A stretch of DNA of 8,157 nucleotides. It comes from DATJHM01 sp035493895 (GTDB taxonomy: Bacteria; Chloroflexota; Ktedonobacteria; Ktedonobacterales; Ktedonobacteraceae). Shown piece by piece: positions 1 to 7,012 of the stretch. The notes beneath the pieces are model-generated. The model saw nothing but the letters and a program-made list of their open reading frames with translations. It was not told the DNA's origin and ran no database searches. Both the position numbers and the translations under genes were made by a program. Position 1 is the first letter of the stretch; each line of letters starts with the position of its first letter. The DNA is taken from assembly GCA_035493895.1 (NCBI GenBank), contig DATJHM010000211.1, forward strand, positions 1 to 8,157, in the 5' to 3' direction.

Positions 1-1176
1 CAGCACATGCGCAAGTCAACCCACCCTCACATAGACATCCACCTCCTCCCGGCAATCTGAATAATATCAGGCATATTATTTTTATCATGCAAGAGAATCA
101 TTCTTTTGACTCGTACTTCGGGCGTTTCCCGGGCGTGCAGCTCGCCCAGTGGAACCGTAGGCACCTACGACCCCGCAAATCCTGAAGTCCCTTTCCTGAG
201 AGCTATTCCTGCGAACAACGTCAATTGCTTCCCCAATAATACGCTCCCAACTCTGGCAAGTGAGATGACGCAGCAGAATGTCAGCTGGAAATTTTATACC
301 ACTTCGCTGACAAGCTCCAACGATTTTTTGAATTCGTTCCCGACTGTGAACAACCTTGCGCCGCCTCCTACGCCCGCGTCGCCCGATCCAAGCGGTATCG
401 CTATCGGACAAACGAGCTTCGATGATGATGCTCTGGGAACAATGGCTGGCCCGGTGCAGAGACATCTGCCCGCATTCTCCTGGCTCGTTGCCCCTACCGC
501 CTACTCTGAGCACCCGGGAGTCTCTACGTCTTGTGCAGGCGAAAATTGGGTCACGGACAGGATTAATGCGGTCCAAAGAGGCCCCGATTGGTCGAGTAGC
601 GTGCTTGTCCTGACGTGGGATGATTTCGGTGGCTTCTACGATCACATCGCTCCGGCGAATGTCGATGCGCTTGGCTATGGGTTTCGCGTCCCATTCCTCG
701 TCATTTCGCCTTTTGCCTATGCGAATGGCTCATCGGCCAGAAGCCCTCATATCAGCGATGCGTTGCTGGACTTCACGACTGTTCTCAGGTTCGCCGAAGA
801 TGTTTTCCACCTTGATGCCCTGGGCGAAAGAGATGATCATAGCCAACCGGATCGCTTTTTTGAGCTTCTGGATACCACCAAAAATCATAGTCCCGTGATC
901 CTGACACGGCATTGTATTCCTCTATTACACGCGGCAGGGGGAGCGCACTTTCTTGATAATGCAATGAACTTGCATGTAGGCGATACACTCACTATCGCGA
1001 ATGATGCGAATGCTTCTCACACGATAACGAAGCAGGAAACGGGACCGCCAGTAGTAAACTTCACTATCCCGCCGAACGGTCGGGCTACAACGGGACGCTT
1101 TACGACGGCAGGTACGTTTCACCTCATCTGTTCCAATCCTGCATGCACCAATAATCTGACGGTGAATGTTACCTAG
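1..1176 (+). pseudogene. Phospholipase C / acid phosphatase-type phosphoesterase, 5'-truncated by window, frameshifted and internally deleted, with C-terminal cupredoxin-like domain
   Basis: The frame of position 3 is open from the window edge. It reads a proline-rich stretch and then HIIFIMQENHSFDSYFG, the first metal-binding motif of the bacterial phosphoesterase (phospholipase C / AcpA) family. That frame stops soon after ~150, and the remaining homology continues in the frame of position 106: TLASEMTQQNVSWKFY, SEHPG, WDDFGGFYDH (the second metal-binding Asp pair) and GYGFRVPFLVISPFA. In intact relatives more than 100 residues lie between the first motif and the 'VSWKYY' region, including the Ser/Thr nucleophile motif; here only ~40 remain. 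The last ~85 residues form a small beta domain (GDTLTI, SHTI, AGTFHLICSNPACTNNLTV) resembling a type-1 copper fold. The translated ORF from the TTG at 106 is unlikely to be a genuine start. Such proteins are usually exported and cleave phosphate esters outside the cell. Family identity is secure; loss of function is inferred, and an assembly error could mimic the frameshift. Confidence 0.8.
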
Positions 1177-1204
1177 CACTAGCTTGACGGTGAATGTTCC
1201 CTGG
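1157..1204. repeat. Short direct repeat across the convergent gene ends
   Basis: TGACGGTGAATGTT followed by [A/C]CCT occurs at 1157-1174 and again at 1185-1202, offset by 28 bases with a single mismatch over 18 bases. The first copy encodes the last residues (LTVNVT) and most of the stop of the phosphoesterase remnant. The second copy, read on the other strand, supplies the final codons (REHSPSS) of the FAD oxidoreductase. A local duplication or slippage at the 3' ends would explain it. Confidence 0.7.
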
Positions 1205-2690
1205 TTTCAATGCCCTCACTCTTCGCGCTTGCGGGCCTGTTTCGCAGTTGCGCAAGCGCTTTCGTGGAGAGGGCAAATGGATTGTTCGCGTCCGGTATCC
1301 CTTTTCGGAAGATACTATCCCTGAGAACACGCCACAGGATGCGCGGCCTCGCCAGTGAAGATTGCGGCTCCAGCATGCCGTAGACGGTCAGGAATGCCCG
1401 ACTCACTTCGCTATCGTTGACGGCACTGCGAAGCACGAGGTCGATATACCGCTGCCAGAGCCTGAATCCCAACGGGAGTGGCGCTCCACTATGCGTGACT
1501 CCCGGCCAGCGCATATCTTCTGCCAATGTGAAGCGCCACGGGTCCGTAATCGTCTTATGGAGCTGCTGCTGAACGTGTCGTTCAAATTCTGGTCGTGGCG
1601 CTTTTTGTTGTTCGGCGAAGCATTGATTGAGCGTGAGCGCCTCCATCGCACTGAGCGCCATGCCCTGACCGCGGATGGGATTGAGCGCGCAGATCGCATC
1701 TCCAATCACCAGCAATCCCGCAGGCCAGCGTGTGAGTTGCTCATAATGGCGTATATGGTTCTCGCGGATACGGTAGCCACGAATAGGGGTGAGTGGTCTG
1801 GCGATACGCAGGCATTCGTAGACTGTGGGATCAGGCAACTCCTGTGCCCAGCGCAAAAAGCCCTCTTCGTCCGTTGGCGGAAAATGTCCGGCTACCCCTC
1901 CCAGGGTCACATGCCAGCGGTTATGTTCCACCATCGCGATCGTGCCGGAGCGTGGACTATCGGGGTAACGCGGCAAAATAAATGTGTTTTGCCATTCGTT
2001 CGGAAAGTCGGCGGGCTTCTCATAAAAACGCGAGGCATAGCCCAGACCAGAGTCCACTCTCTCTTCCGGCGGCGCATCGTATCCCAACGTTTTGAGCCAG
2101 TTCGGCAGCTGTGAGTTGCGTCCACTGGCGTCGACGACGAGGTCAGCAGCGAAATCCTTGATCTCTCCCGTCGCACCCCTCGCGCGCGTCTTGACGCCAA
2201 TCACGCGTGAACGGTCCGGGGTTGTCAGCAGTTCAGTGACCTCGCAATTGGTCACTATCTCTATCTCTGGCCGCTGCTCAAGGCGTTTGTAAACATGCCA
2301 TTCCAGCAAGTAGCGGCTAAAGCGCAGACTCTCACGCGCTTGCTTCTGCGTGGCTAATTTCCCAAAGGGCCCCACCATCACCATCGCTACCATATTGGTC
2401 GCGGAGTCCGCACCGTCCGCCCGCAAATCAGCAAAGAGGCCAGGGAAGAACTGGTTGAGGATGACCTGCCCACGACCCGAAAGCCCGTGCGTATGATGCG
2501 ACTGAGGGGCCCCTTTGCGATGGTCAGGCTGCTCCGGAAAGACGTCCCGCTCAATAATGATGACGCGCGCGAAAAAATCACTTAGCACTCGAGCAGTAAA
2601 TAAGCCCGCGAGGCCGCTGCCGATAATAAGCGCGCAACCGCCCCTTTGCTGTCTGGTTGGTATTGCCGAAGACTGTGCATGCGTACTCAC
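1179..2690 (-). CDS. FAD-dependent oxidoreductase (flavin monooxygenase / geranylgeranyl reductase-like fold)
   Basis: This is a complete 503-residue protein. It has an N-terminal dinucleotide-binding fold with GSGLAG at residues 24-29 and the ribose-binding acid E47 (IIIERD). A conserved RKGAPQSHHTHGL lies at 58-70, VVDASGR at 185-191, and the second FAD motif GDAICALNPIRGQGM at 330-344. This layout is typical of group A flavoprotein monooxygenases and related FAD oxidoreductases. The HHTHGL segment is common in a subgroup often annotated only as 'FAD-dependent oxidoreductase'. The substrate cannot be told. The start is GTG at 2688-2690, chosen because AAAGGA lies 8 bases upstream (2699-2704) and the Rossmann motif follows at a normal distance. 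There is no transmembrane segment or signal peptide. It converges with the broken phosphoesterase, with 2 bases between the stops, and its last codons lie in a short duplication of that gene's end. It appears to be a single-gene unit unrelated to the sugar operon. Confidence 0.88.
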   Translation of the reverse strand: MSTHAQSSAIPTRQQRGGCALIIGSGLAGLFTARVLSDFFARVIIIERDVFPEQPDHRKGAPQSHHTHGLSGRGQVILNQFFPGLFADLRADGADSATNMVAMVMVGPFGKLATQKQARESLRFSRYLLEWHVYKRLEQRPEIEIVTNCEVTELLTTPDRSRVIGVKTRARGATGEIKDFAADLVVDASGRNSQLPNWLKTLGYDAPPEERVDSGLGYASRFYEKPADFPNEWQNTFILPRYPDSPRSGTIAMVEHNRWHVTLGGVAGHFPPTDEEGFLRWAQELPDPTVYECLRIARPLTPIRGYRIRENHIRHYEQLTRWPAGLLVIGDAICALNPIRGQGMALSAMEALTLNQCFAEQQKAPRPEFERHVQQQLHKTITDPWRFTLAEDMRWPGVTHSGAPLPLGFRLWQRYIDLVLRSAVNDSEVSRAFLTVYGMLEPQSSLARPRILWRVLRDSIFRKGIPDANNPFALSTKALAQLRNRPASAKSEGIETREHSPSS

Positions 2691-2982
2691 AGAAAATATC
2701 CTTTGCTTGTGCGAAATTGTCTATGTCGCATATCTGTAGCGTTGCTCAATTGGGGAGGATAGCCAGTAGAACTTCCTATAGACTTCTTCGTGATAGAGGA
2801 AAAGATTGTTCAACACCCCTGCATCGGGTCGGAGTAAAGATGATAGCTCCTGCCGCCCCTAGTGAAGAAGTATACCCAGGATACCTGCAAAGGTCAAGGA
2901 ACGTCCAGCCGGAGGAAAAAGGACAATGCTCTCTTGTCATTGACCCGACTCAATCCGTTGTACATGACCAGGCTCGCTTCTC
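2691..2982. other. Intergenic stretch without a supported gene
   Basis: Every frame is interrupted or carries no recognisable motif. The minus-strand promoter of the FAD oxidoreductase should lie here. The best -35 candidate is TTGAGC near 2745-2750, without a convincing -10 partner. A small inverted repeat, TATG-TCG-CATA, sits at 2722-2732, about 35 bases upstream of the GTG start. The right half borders the solute-binding-protein remnant and probably contains its scrambled or lost upstream sequence, but I cannot read any of that protein in it. Confidence 0.5.
2699..2704 (-). promoter_or_regulatory. Ribosome binding site fixing the GTG start of the FAD oxidoreductase
   Basis: AAAGGA on the minus strand sits 8 bases before the GTG at 2690. 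No ATG at a comparable position offers a better fit. Confidence 0.6.
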
Positions 2983-3378
2983 ATGTCTGTCTGCAAAGAC
3001 GGCGAAGCCCGGTCAGGGGTGACAGGATATTCTTGCCTGGGCGGCTGGCAACTGGCAATAAATCAGGCATCCCAGAACAAAGATATTGCCTGGCAGTTTA
3101 TCGCAGAGGTACTCTCCGATCCAAATACGGGTTCATTGGTTCCCAATGACCAGCCTGATCGCACACGTTCGGATGTCACCATTGCGGGCATTGAGAAAAA
3201 CGTTGTCGTACGCCCGACTCTTCCTAATTATGCCAATAAAGGTGGCTTATCCGAGCATATTCAGGCTGCCCTTTATCAAGCTTTGACTCAGGCCAGCATT
3301 GGCAATACAAAACGCGATACAGCGGCTGCTATCTTAAAAAATCTGAGTAGCACGTTAAAACCGCTGTTATCTCGCTAG
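2983..3378 (+). pseudogene. C-terminal remnant of an ABC transporter extracellular solute-binding protein (family 1, sugar type)
   Basis: The 131-codon frame is only about a quarter to a third of a normal solute-binding protein (about 420-470 residues). From residue ~15 it matches the C-terminal lobe of this family: GYSCLGGWQLAINQASQNKD then IAWQFIAEVL, which is the usual 'LGGWxLAINxxSKNKxAAWxFI' block. After it comes VVVRPTLPNYANKGGLSEHI and a helical tail, AALYQALTQA..AAAILKNL, typical of the region that ends these proteins. There is no signal peptide or lipobox, no sugar-binding N-lobe and no good ribosome site before the ATG at 2983; the frame is closed upstream by a TGA at 2965. It therefore looks like a 5'-deleted gene. 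It ends 23 bases from the convergent end of the sugar operon, so it may be a leftover of that operon's former uptake system (inference). Family identity is fairly sure; the exact left border is not. Confidence 0.7.
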
Positions 3379-3401
3379 ACACGATGCGAGTTCGCTCCTG
3401 T

Positions 3402-4364
3402 TCAGGCCCGGGAGATCGCATCCAACTCCTGCCACAATTCCTCGGGAATTTCCCGTTCTGCCAGCGCGACTGTCTCGGTCAGTTCCTCTGGTCGACTGAT
3501 GCCCACGATGGTCGAGGTGATGCGGGGATCGCGCAGCGAGAATTGCAGCGCCGCCGCTGCCAGTGGCACGCCATTGCGTTTGCAGGCTGCTTCCATCTGT
3601 GTGGCCTGATGAATGAGCTTCTCTGATGCCTGACTATACATATAGCGTGGATACGCGCTCGGCCCTTTCGCTAAGATCCCGCCTCCGTAGGGCGCTGCAT
3701 TTACGATTGCCACATTATGACGCTGACAAACGTCCCAGAATGGCTCGGCCTCGCGATTGAGCAGTGTAAAACGATTATGCGAGATCGCTGCTTCAAAAAG
3801 GTCGGTTTCGACAAAACGCGTCATCAGATCAATGGGGCCACCTGCAACTCCGATATGACCAATCAATCCCTCCTCTTTGCAACGTTGCAGGACCTCAACC
3901 GGCCCACCAGGCTGCATGGCCTCCTCAAAAGAAGTATGTTCAGGATCATGTAAATAAACCAGCGGCAGATGTTCCAGCCCCAGCAGCGCCAGACTCCTTT
4001 CAACGCTGCGTCGCATCTGGGGACCGCTGAAATCTCCGGTGCTCAGATTGCGATCAACTTTAGTTGCCAGCACCATCCCCGGAGGCAGTCCCCCTTGTTC
4101 ACGTATCACCAGACCCAGCCTTCGCTCGCTCTCGCCATCGCCATATGAGGCCGCTGTGTCGAGAAAACTGATAGGTCCAGCAAAAAGGGCACGAATCGTC
4201 TCCAGTGCCTGGGCTTCGCTCACTTCGTAGGTAAATGCCTCTGGCATGCTCCCCAGGGGGGCGCACCCGATACACAGGCGCGTGACCTGAAGTCCCGTCG
4301 TTCCCAGTGTGCGAAGCTCCTGTCGCGGAGAAGATCCCGAAGTATTTGTCTGAGGATTCGTCAT
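3402..4364 (-). CDS. Aldo/keto reductase, probable L-fucose (D-threo-aldose) 1-dehydrogenase
   Basis: This is a 320-residue aldo/keto reductase barrel starting with LRTLGTTGLQVTRLCIG. The catalytic tetrad is visible: D69 (FLDTAASYG), Y74, K102 (LATKVDR) and H139 (VYLHDPE). The C-terminal IVGISRPEEL (about 286-295) is the family's nucleotide-binding segment. The overall pattern (CAPLGSM, DTAASYGDGESE, YLHDPE, NAAPYGGGIL) matches the D-threo-aldose / L-fucose dehydrogenase and pyridoxal 4-dehydrogenase branch. In this operon it most likely oxidises L-fucose, or a related 6-deoxy or L-sugar, at C1 to the lactone with NAD(P)+. I chose the ATG at 4364, which has AGGGG four bases upstream, over the ATG at 4394 (10 residues longer), which has no clear ribosome site. 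It is the last operon gene, separated from the SDR by a structured 136-base spacer. Pyridoxal oxidation is the main alternative, made less likely by the neighbours. Confidence 0.85.
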   Translation of the reverse strand: MTNPQTNTSGSSPRQELRTLGTTGLQVTRLCIGCAPLGSMPEAFTYEVSEAQALETIRALFAGPISFLDTAASYGDGESERRLGLVIREQGGLPPGMVLATKVDRNLSTGDFSGPQMRRSVERSLALLGLEHLPLVYLHDPEHTSFEEAMQPGGPVEVLQRCKEEGLIGHIGVAGGPIDLMTRFVETDLFEAAISHNRFTLLNREAEPFWDVCQRHNVAIVNAAPYGGGILAKGPSAYPRYMYSQASEKLIHQATQMEAACKRNGVPLAAAALQFSLRDPRITSTIVGISRPEELTETVALAEREIPEELWQELDAISRA

Positions 4365-4417
4365 TGTTCCCCTGCTTTCCTTTGTCTCTTTCATCTTTGA
4401 TCACAATGTGTATCGAT

Positions 4418-4458
4418 CCCGTCCCCCATATTCCGCCCCATTCCCGCCCCCATATCCC
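4418..4458 (-). other. G-quadruplex-capable G-run cluster on the coding strand
   Basis: Read on the minus strand, the G-runs have lengths 3, 5, 3, 4, (2), 5 and 3. The first four are separated by loops of 4, 1 and 3 bases, which satisfies the usual G3+N1-7 rule. The cluster partly arises from a 24-base tandem unit: on the plus strand CCCCCATATTCCG at 4423 recurs as CCCCCATATCCCG at 4447. It would be present in the operon mRNA, 50-90 bases before the reductase start. Confidence 0.6.
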
Positions 4459-4483
4459 GTAGAGGCGCTGCTTGTCTGCGCCG
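4459..4483. repeat. CTTGT-loop hairpin repeat, copy A
   Basis: The core GGCGCTG-CTTGT-CTGCGCC (4464-4482) forms a 7-position stem with one T-T mismatch and a CTTGT loop, preceded by GTAGA. It shares its core with two copies at 7940 and 7998. It appears to be a dispersed palindromic repeat of the genome and not a terminator, since no T-run follows. Confidence 0.65.
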
Positions 4484-4500
4484 GGGGCGGTTTCAACAAA

Positions 4501-5277
4501 TTATTTTGCCGTCCACCCGCCATCAATCACAAGCTGCGATCCTGTGACAAATGAGGCTTCTTCTGAGGCCAGATAGAGCGCGGCTTTGGCAATCTCGTCC
4601 GGTCGCCCCATGCGTCCTATGGGCTGGCGCGCATGCAGCTTCTGTCGCTCTTCATCCTCATGTCCGGCAAAAGCGCGTGCGAGATAGCCCTCAACAAAGG
4701 GCGTATGGACGGTGCCCGGACAGATCGCGTTGCAACGAATCCCCTGCGTCGCAAAGTCAATGGCGATCGAGCGTGTAATTGCCAGTACCGCCCCCTTGCT
4801 TGCACTGTAGGGCAGACGACGATCAACGGCGATCATGCCCGCTACCGATCCCATGTTGATAATCGCGCCACCCGCCGGCGACTGCGCGAGCATCTGCCGG
4901 ACCCCTTCACGTGCACAAATAAAAACGCCTCGCGCATTGACACGCATCACTCGCTCCCAATCATCGACGCTGGTCTCCAAAATATTGCCAACATGGCTGA
5001 CACCGGCATTGTTCACCAGGATATCCAATCGTCCAAATGTCGTGCTAATGTACTGCATAGCGTCCTGAACTTGCTTCTCGTCTGCTACATCGAGCGCGAG
5101 CGCCGTCGCCGCTTTGCCGCTTTCCTGTAGAGCAGAGGCCACACGCGTTGCTGCCTCTATCTGTATATCTCCGATGATGACGTGTGCGCCTTGCTCTGCG
5201 TAGACGCGGGCGATCTCTTCTCCAATCCCGGAACCAGCACCGGTTACCAGGGCGATTTTGTTATCTAAACGGAACAT
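4501..5277 (-). CDS. Short-chain dehydrogenase/reductase, probable 2-keto-3-deoxy-L-fuconate dehydrogenase
   Basis: This 258-residue classical SDR has normal length. The cofactor motif TGAGSGIG is at 12-19, with D37 at the end of the second strand (IIGDIQ), which favours NAD+ over NADP+. NNAG is at 89-92, N114 (RVNARG), S144 (NMGSVAG) and Y157-x3-K161 (YSASK) complete the catalytic set. PG-TVHTPF (187-194) and the C-terminal SQLVIDGGW are family hallmarks. In the Xanthomonas L-fucose pathway an SDR oxidises 2-keto-3-deoxy-L-fuconate to the 2,4-diketo acid, and this gene fills that slot. An alternative is a sugar 1-dehydrogenase, with roles swapped with the aldo/keto reductase. The ATG has a strong GGAGG six to seven bases upstream, and the gene starts 24 bases after the mutarotase stop. 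Confidence 0.87.
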   Translation of the reverse strand: MFRLDNKIALVTGAGSGIGEEIARVYAEQGAHVIIGDIQIEAATRVASALQESGKAATALALDVADEKQVQDAMQYISTTFGRLDILVNNAGVSHVGNILETSVDDWERVMRVNARGVFICAREGVRQMLAQSPAGGAIINMGSVAGMIAVDRRLPYSASKGAVLAITRSIAIDFATQGIRCNAICPGTVHTPFVEGYLARAFAGHEDEERQKLHARQPIGRMGRPDEIAKAALYLASEEASFVTGSQLVIDGGWTAK

Positions 5278-5301
5278 AACTATCCTCCAGAATACTTTGC
5301 T

Positions 5302-5625
5302 TTAGTTTGTGTGAAATACTTCTGGCATCGGCGTCCACCATGGACCCTCTGCCTCGGTCCTCAGCGACTCCTGCATCGGGTCGGTGAATGTCCACCATTC
5401 GCGCGTTTTGGGATCGGCGGCCATTTTTGCCATATCCGCCTCATAATCCTCCCCGACATATTCCATATAGGCAAAAAGCAGGGTGCCGTGGCGGAAAATC
5501 GAATAGTTGCGGATGTTGCAGGCGTGGATCATCGCCAGCACTTCGGGCCAGACCTCCGCATGAATCCGTTCATATGCTTCGATCTGCTCAGGTTTGACGC
5601 CTATAATTTGGCCGAAACGACGCAT
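5302..5625 (-). CDS. RhaM-type L-rhamnose/L-fucose mutarotase
   Basis: This 107-residue protein belongs to the L-rhamnose mutarotase family (about 104 residues in E. coli RhaM). It begins MRRFGQIIGVKPEQIEAYER, with the catalytic-site H22 in YERIHAEVWPEV, N40-Y41 in NIRNYSIF and the Trp pair W77-W78 (TREWWTF), all at the spacing of RhaM. It interconverts alpha and beta anomers of a 6-deoxy-hexose, feeding the 1-dehydrogenase. In Xanthomonas an enzyme of this family serves as the L-fucose mutarotase of the non-phosphorylative pathway, which suits this context better than rhamnose. I chose the ATG at 5625: AAGGA lies seven bases upstream, inside the end of the dehydratase gene, and the start follows that gene's stop by two bases. 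An ATG at 5649 would add eight residues absent from the family. Cytoplasmic, no signal. Confidence 0.88.
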   Translation of the reverse strand: MRRFGQIIGVKPEQIEAYERIHAEVWPEVLAMIHACNIRNYSIFRHGTLLFAYMEYVGEDYEADMAKMAADPKTREWWTFTDPMQESLRTEAEGPWWTPMPEVFHTN

Positions 5626-5627
5626 TT

Positions 5628-6938
5628 TTAGTTCCTTTCTTGCGTCCATGCAGACCCACCTGGAAATGTATAAGTCGCAATCGATGCTGGATACATGGTT
5701 GCGCTATATCCTGGGGCCTGGGGAGGCATATAATGTGCGTCTTTGATCACGGGTGGATCAATAAAATGTTCGTGGAGATGGGGTGCGTATTCGATCATAC
5801 GCTGCTCCAGGTTGGCGCTGACACTGATGTAGTCGAAGATCGAGAGATGCTGAACGTATTCGCAGAGCCCGACACCCCCGGCATGGGGACAGACTGGCAC
5901 TCCGAATTTTGCCGCCATCAGCAGAATCGCCAGCACTTCGTTGACTCCTCCCACGCGACACGCATCAACCTGACAGATTTCTATCGCATTGGCCTGTAAG
6001 AGCTGTTTGAAAATAATGCGGTTCTGTACATGCTCGCCAGTGGCAACGCGAATCGGTGCGACGGCGCGTGCGATGGCCGCGTGCCCGAGAATATCGTCGG
6101 GACTGGTCGGCTCCTCGATCCAGAATGGGGAGAACTCGGCTAGCGTTGCCATCTGTTTAATGGCTTCTCCGACATCCCAGACCTGATTTGCGTCCATCAT
6201 CAGCGTGTTGTTCGGCCCGATCTCTTCGCGCATGATGCGTGCCCGCCGGATATCTTCCTCTGGCTTCAACCCGACTTTCAGCTTGAAATGGGTCCAGCCC
6301 TGGGCCAGCATCCCCCGGCAAAGCTCACGCATATGCTCATCACTGTAGCCGGACCAGCCAGCGCCCGTGGTATAGGATGGATATCCGTGCTCGAGCATCT
6401 CTGCGATACGCGCCGCTTTTGTCGCATCGTGCCGCTGCAATAGCTCCAACGCTTCTTGTGGGGTGAGGGCATCGCTAATATAGCGGAAGTCGATGCAGGC
6501 CACGATCTGTTCGGGGGTCATATCCGCGAGCAGTTTCCAGAGTGGTTTCCCCTCGCTCTTGGCCCACAGATCCCAGACGGCATTGACGACGGCTCCGGTT
6601 GCCAGATGGATCGCGCCCTTTTCGGGTCCAATCCAGCGCAACTGGCTATCGCCTGTAATATGTCGCCAGAAACCCGCCATATCCGCGGTAAAAGACTCCA
6701 GTGTGCGCCCGATGAGCAGGGGGGCCAGCGCTTTGATCGCTTCAACGCAAATCTCGTTGCCGCGTCCAATTGTAAAAGTGAGGCCATGTCCGGCCAATCC
6801 TGCTGGATGATCGGTTTCGAGAATGACGTATGCCGCCGAGTAGTCCGGCGCGGCATTCATCGCATCGGAACCATCAAGGGTACGTGAGGTAGGGAAACGA
6901 ATATCGTAGGTTTTGAGGCCGAGAATGGTGGTAGCCAA
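5628..6938 (-). CDS. fucD: L-fuconate dehydratase (enolase superfamily)
   Basis: This 436-residue enzyme is close in length to Xanthomonas FucD and human ENOSF1 (about 441-443). The catalytic barrel is complete: K219-x-K221 (FKLKVG), metal ligands D249 (MMDANQVWD), E275 (WIEEPTSPDD) and E302 (ATGEHVQNR), the D325-H352 dyad (QVDACRVGG and CPHAGGVGL) and E383 (MIEY). The spacing equals, as I remember it, the Xanthomonas numbering plus one. The N-terminal lid carries TSRTLDGSDAMNAAPDYSAA and GHGLTFTIGRGNE, signatures of the fuconate-specific subgroup. It removes water from L-fuconate (often also D-arabinonate and L-galactonate) to give the 2-keto-3-deoxy acid, and needs Mg2+. The start is TTG at 6938, supported by AGGAG seven bases upstream and by homology beginning at once. 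It follows the regulator gene by 74 bases and runs tightly into the mutarotase gene. This is the most specific functional call in the window. Confidence 0.93.
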   Translation of the reverse strand: MATTILGLKTYDIRFPTSRTLDGSDAMNAAPDYSAAYVILETDHPAGLAGHGLTFTIGRGNEICVEAIKALAPLLIGRTLESFTADMAGFWRHITGDSQLRWIGPEKGAIHLATGAVVNAVWDLWAKSEGKPLWKLLADMTPEQIVACIDFRYISDALTPQEALELLQRHDATKAARIAEMLEHGYPSYTTGAGWSGYSDEHMRELCRGMLAQGWTHFKLKVGLKPEEDIRRARIMREEIGPNNTLMMDANQVWDVGEAIKQMATLAEFSPFWIEEPTSPDDILGHAAIARAVAPIRVATGEHVQNRIIFKQLLQANAIEICQVDACRVGGVNEVLAILLMAAKFGVPVCPHAGGVGLCEYVQHLSIFDYISVSANLEQRMIEYAPHLHEHFIDPPVIKDAHYMPPQAPGYSATMYPASIATYTFPGGSAWTQERN

Positions 6939-7012
6939 TACTATTCTCCTGGGTAATCACAATGTCCCTTATCAACAGAAGAACAACTCCGCAAGCCAGA
7001 AGCTCAGGAGGT
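6939..7012 (-). other. Spacer between regulator and fucD
   Basis: The 74 bases hold the fucD ribosome site and ATCACAATGT (plus strand, 6956-6965), a 10-mer also present at 4400-4409 before the aldo/keto reductase gene. I see no convincing -35/-10 pair and no hairpin with a T-run, so read-through from the regulator gene is likely. Confidence 0.45.
6946..6950 (-). promoter_or_regulatory. Ribosome binding site fixing the TTG start of fucD
   Basis: AGGAG on the minus strand lies seven bases before TTG at 6938. No ATG fits the start of the homology. Confidence 0.75.

Larger units (their letters stand above)
4365..4500 (-). other. Structured intercistronic spacer between SDR and aldo/keto reductase genes
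   Basis: This spacer is long compared with the 2- and 24-base gaps elsewhere in the operon. In transcription order it holds a hairpin repeat (4464-4482), a cluster of six G-runs (4418-4458), a 9-bp palindrome CACAATGTG (4402-4410), and the possible upstream start and ribosome site of the reductase gene. No run of U follows the hairpin on the minus strand, so it is not a classical terminator. Partial decoupling of the last gene through RNA structure or processing is possible. Confidence 0.5.

Noticed and set aside
1362..2114. Plus-strand open frame of 250 codons opposite the FAD oxidoreductase
   Set aside because: It is the antisense shadow of a gene with two intact FAD motifs and shows no motif of its own.
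2657..3022. Plus-strand open frame of 121 codons in the gap before the solute-binding-protein remnant
   Set aside because: It begins inside the FAD oxidoreductase gene, has no ribosome site and no recognisable motif, and ends just before the remnant in another frame.
3371..3390. CTCGC/GCGAG inverted repeat in the convergent gap, considered as a bidirectional terminator
   Set aside because: Only five pairs with a 10-base loop and no T-run on either side; too weak to call.
4464..4482. Hairpin after the SDR gene considered as a terminator
   Set aside because: No run of T follows on the minus strand, and the same hairpin recurs elsewhere as a repeat.
2819..5385. 15-mer CCTGCATCGGGTCGG shared by the gap at 2819-2833 and the mutarotase gene near 5371-5385
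   Set aside because: No further similarity extends convincingly on either side. By a rough estimate, one such match in 8 kb on two strands is not rare enough to claim a displaced gene fragment.
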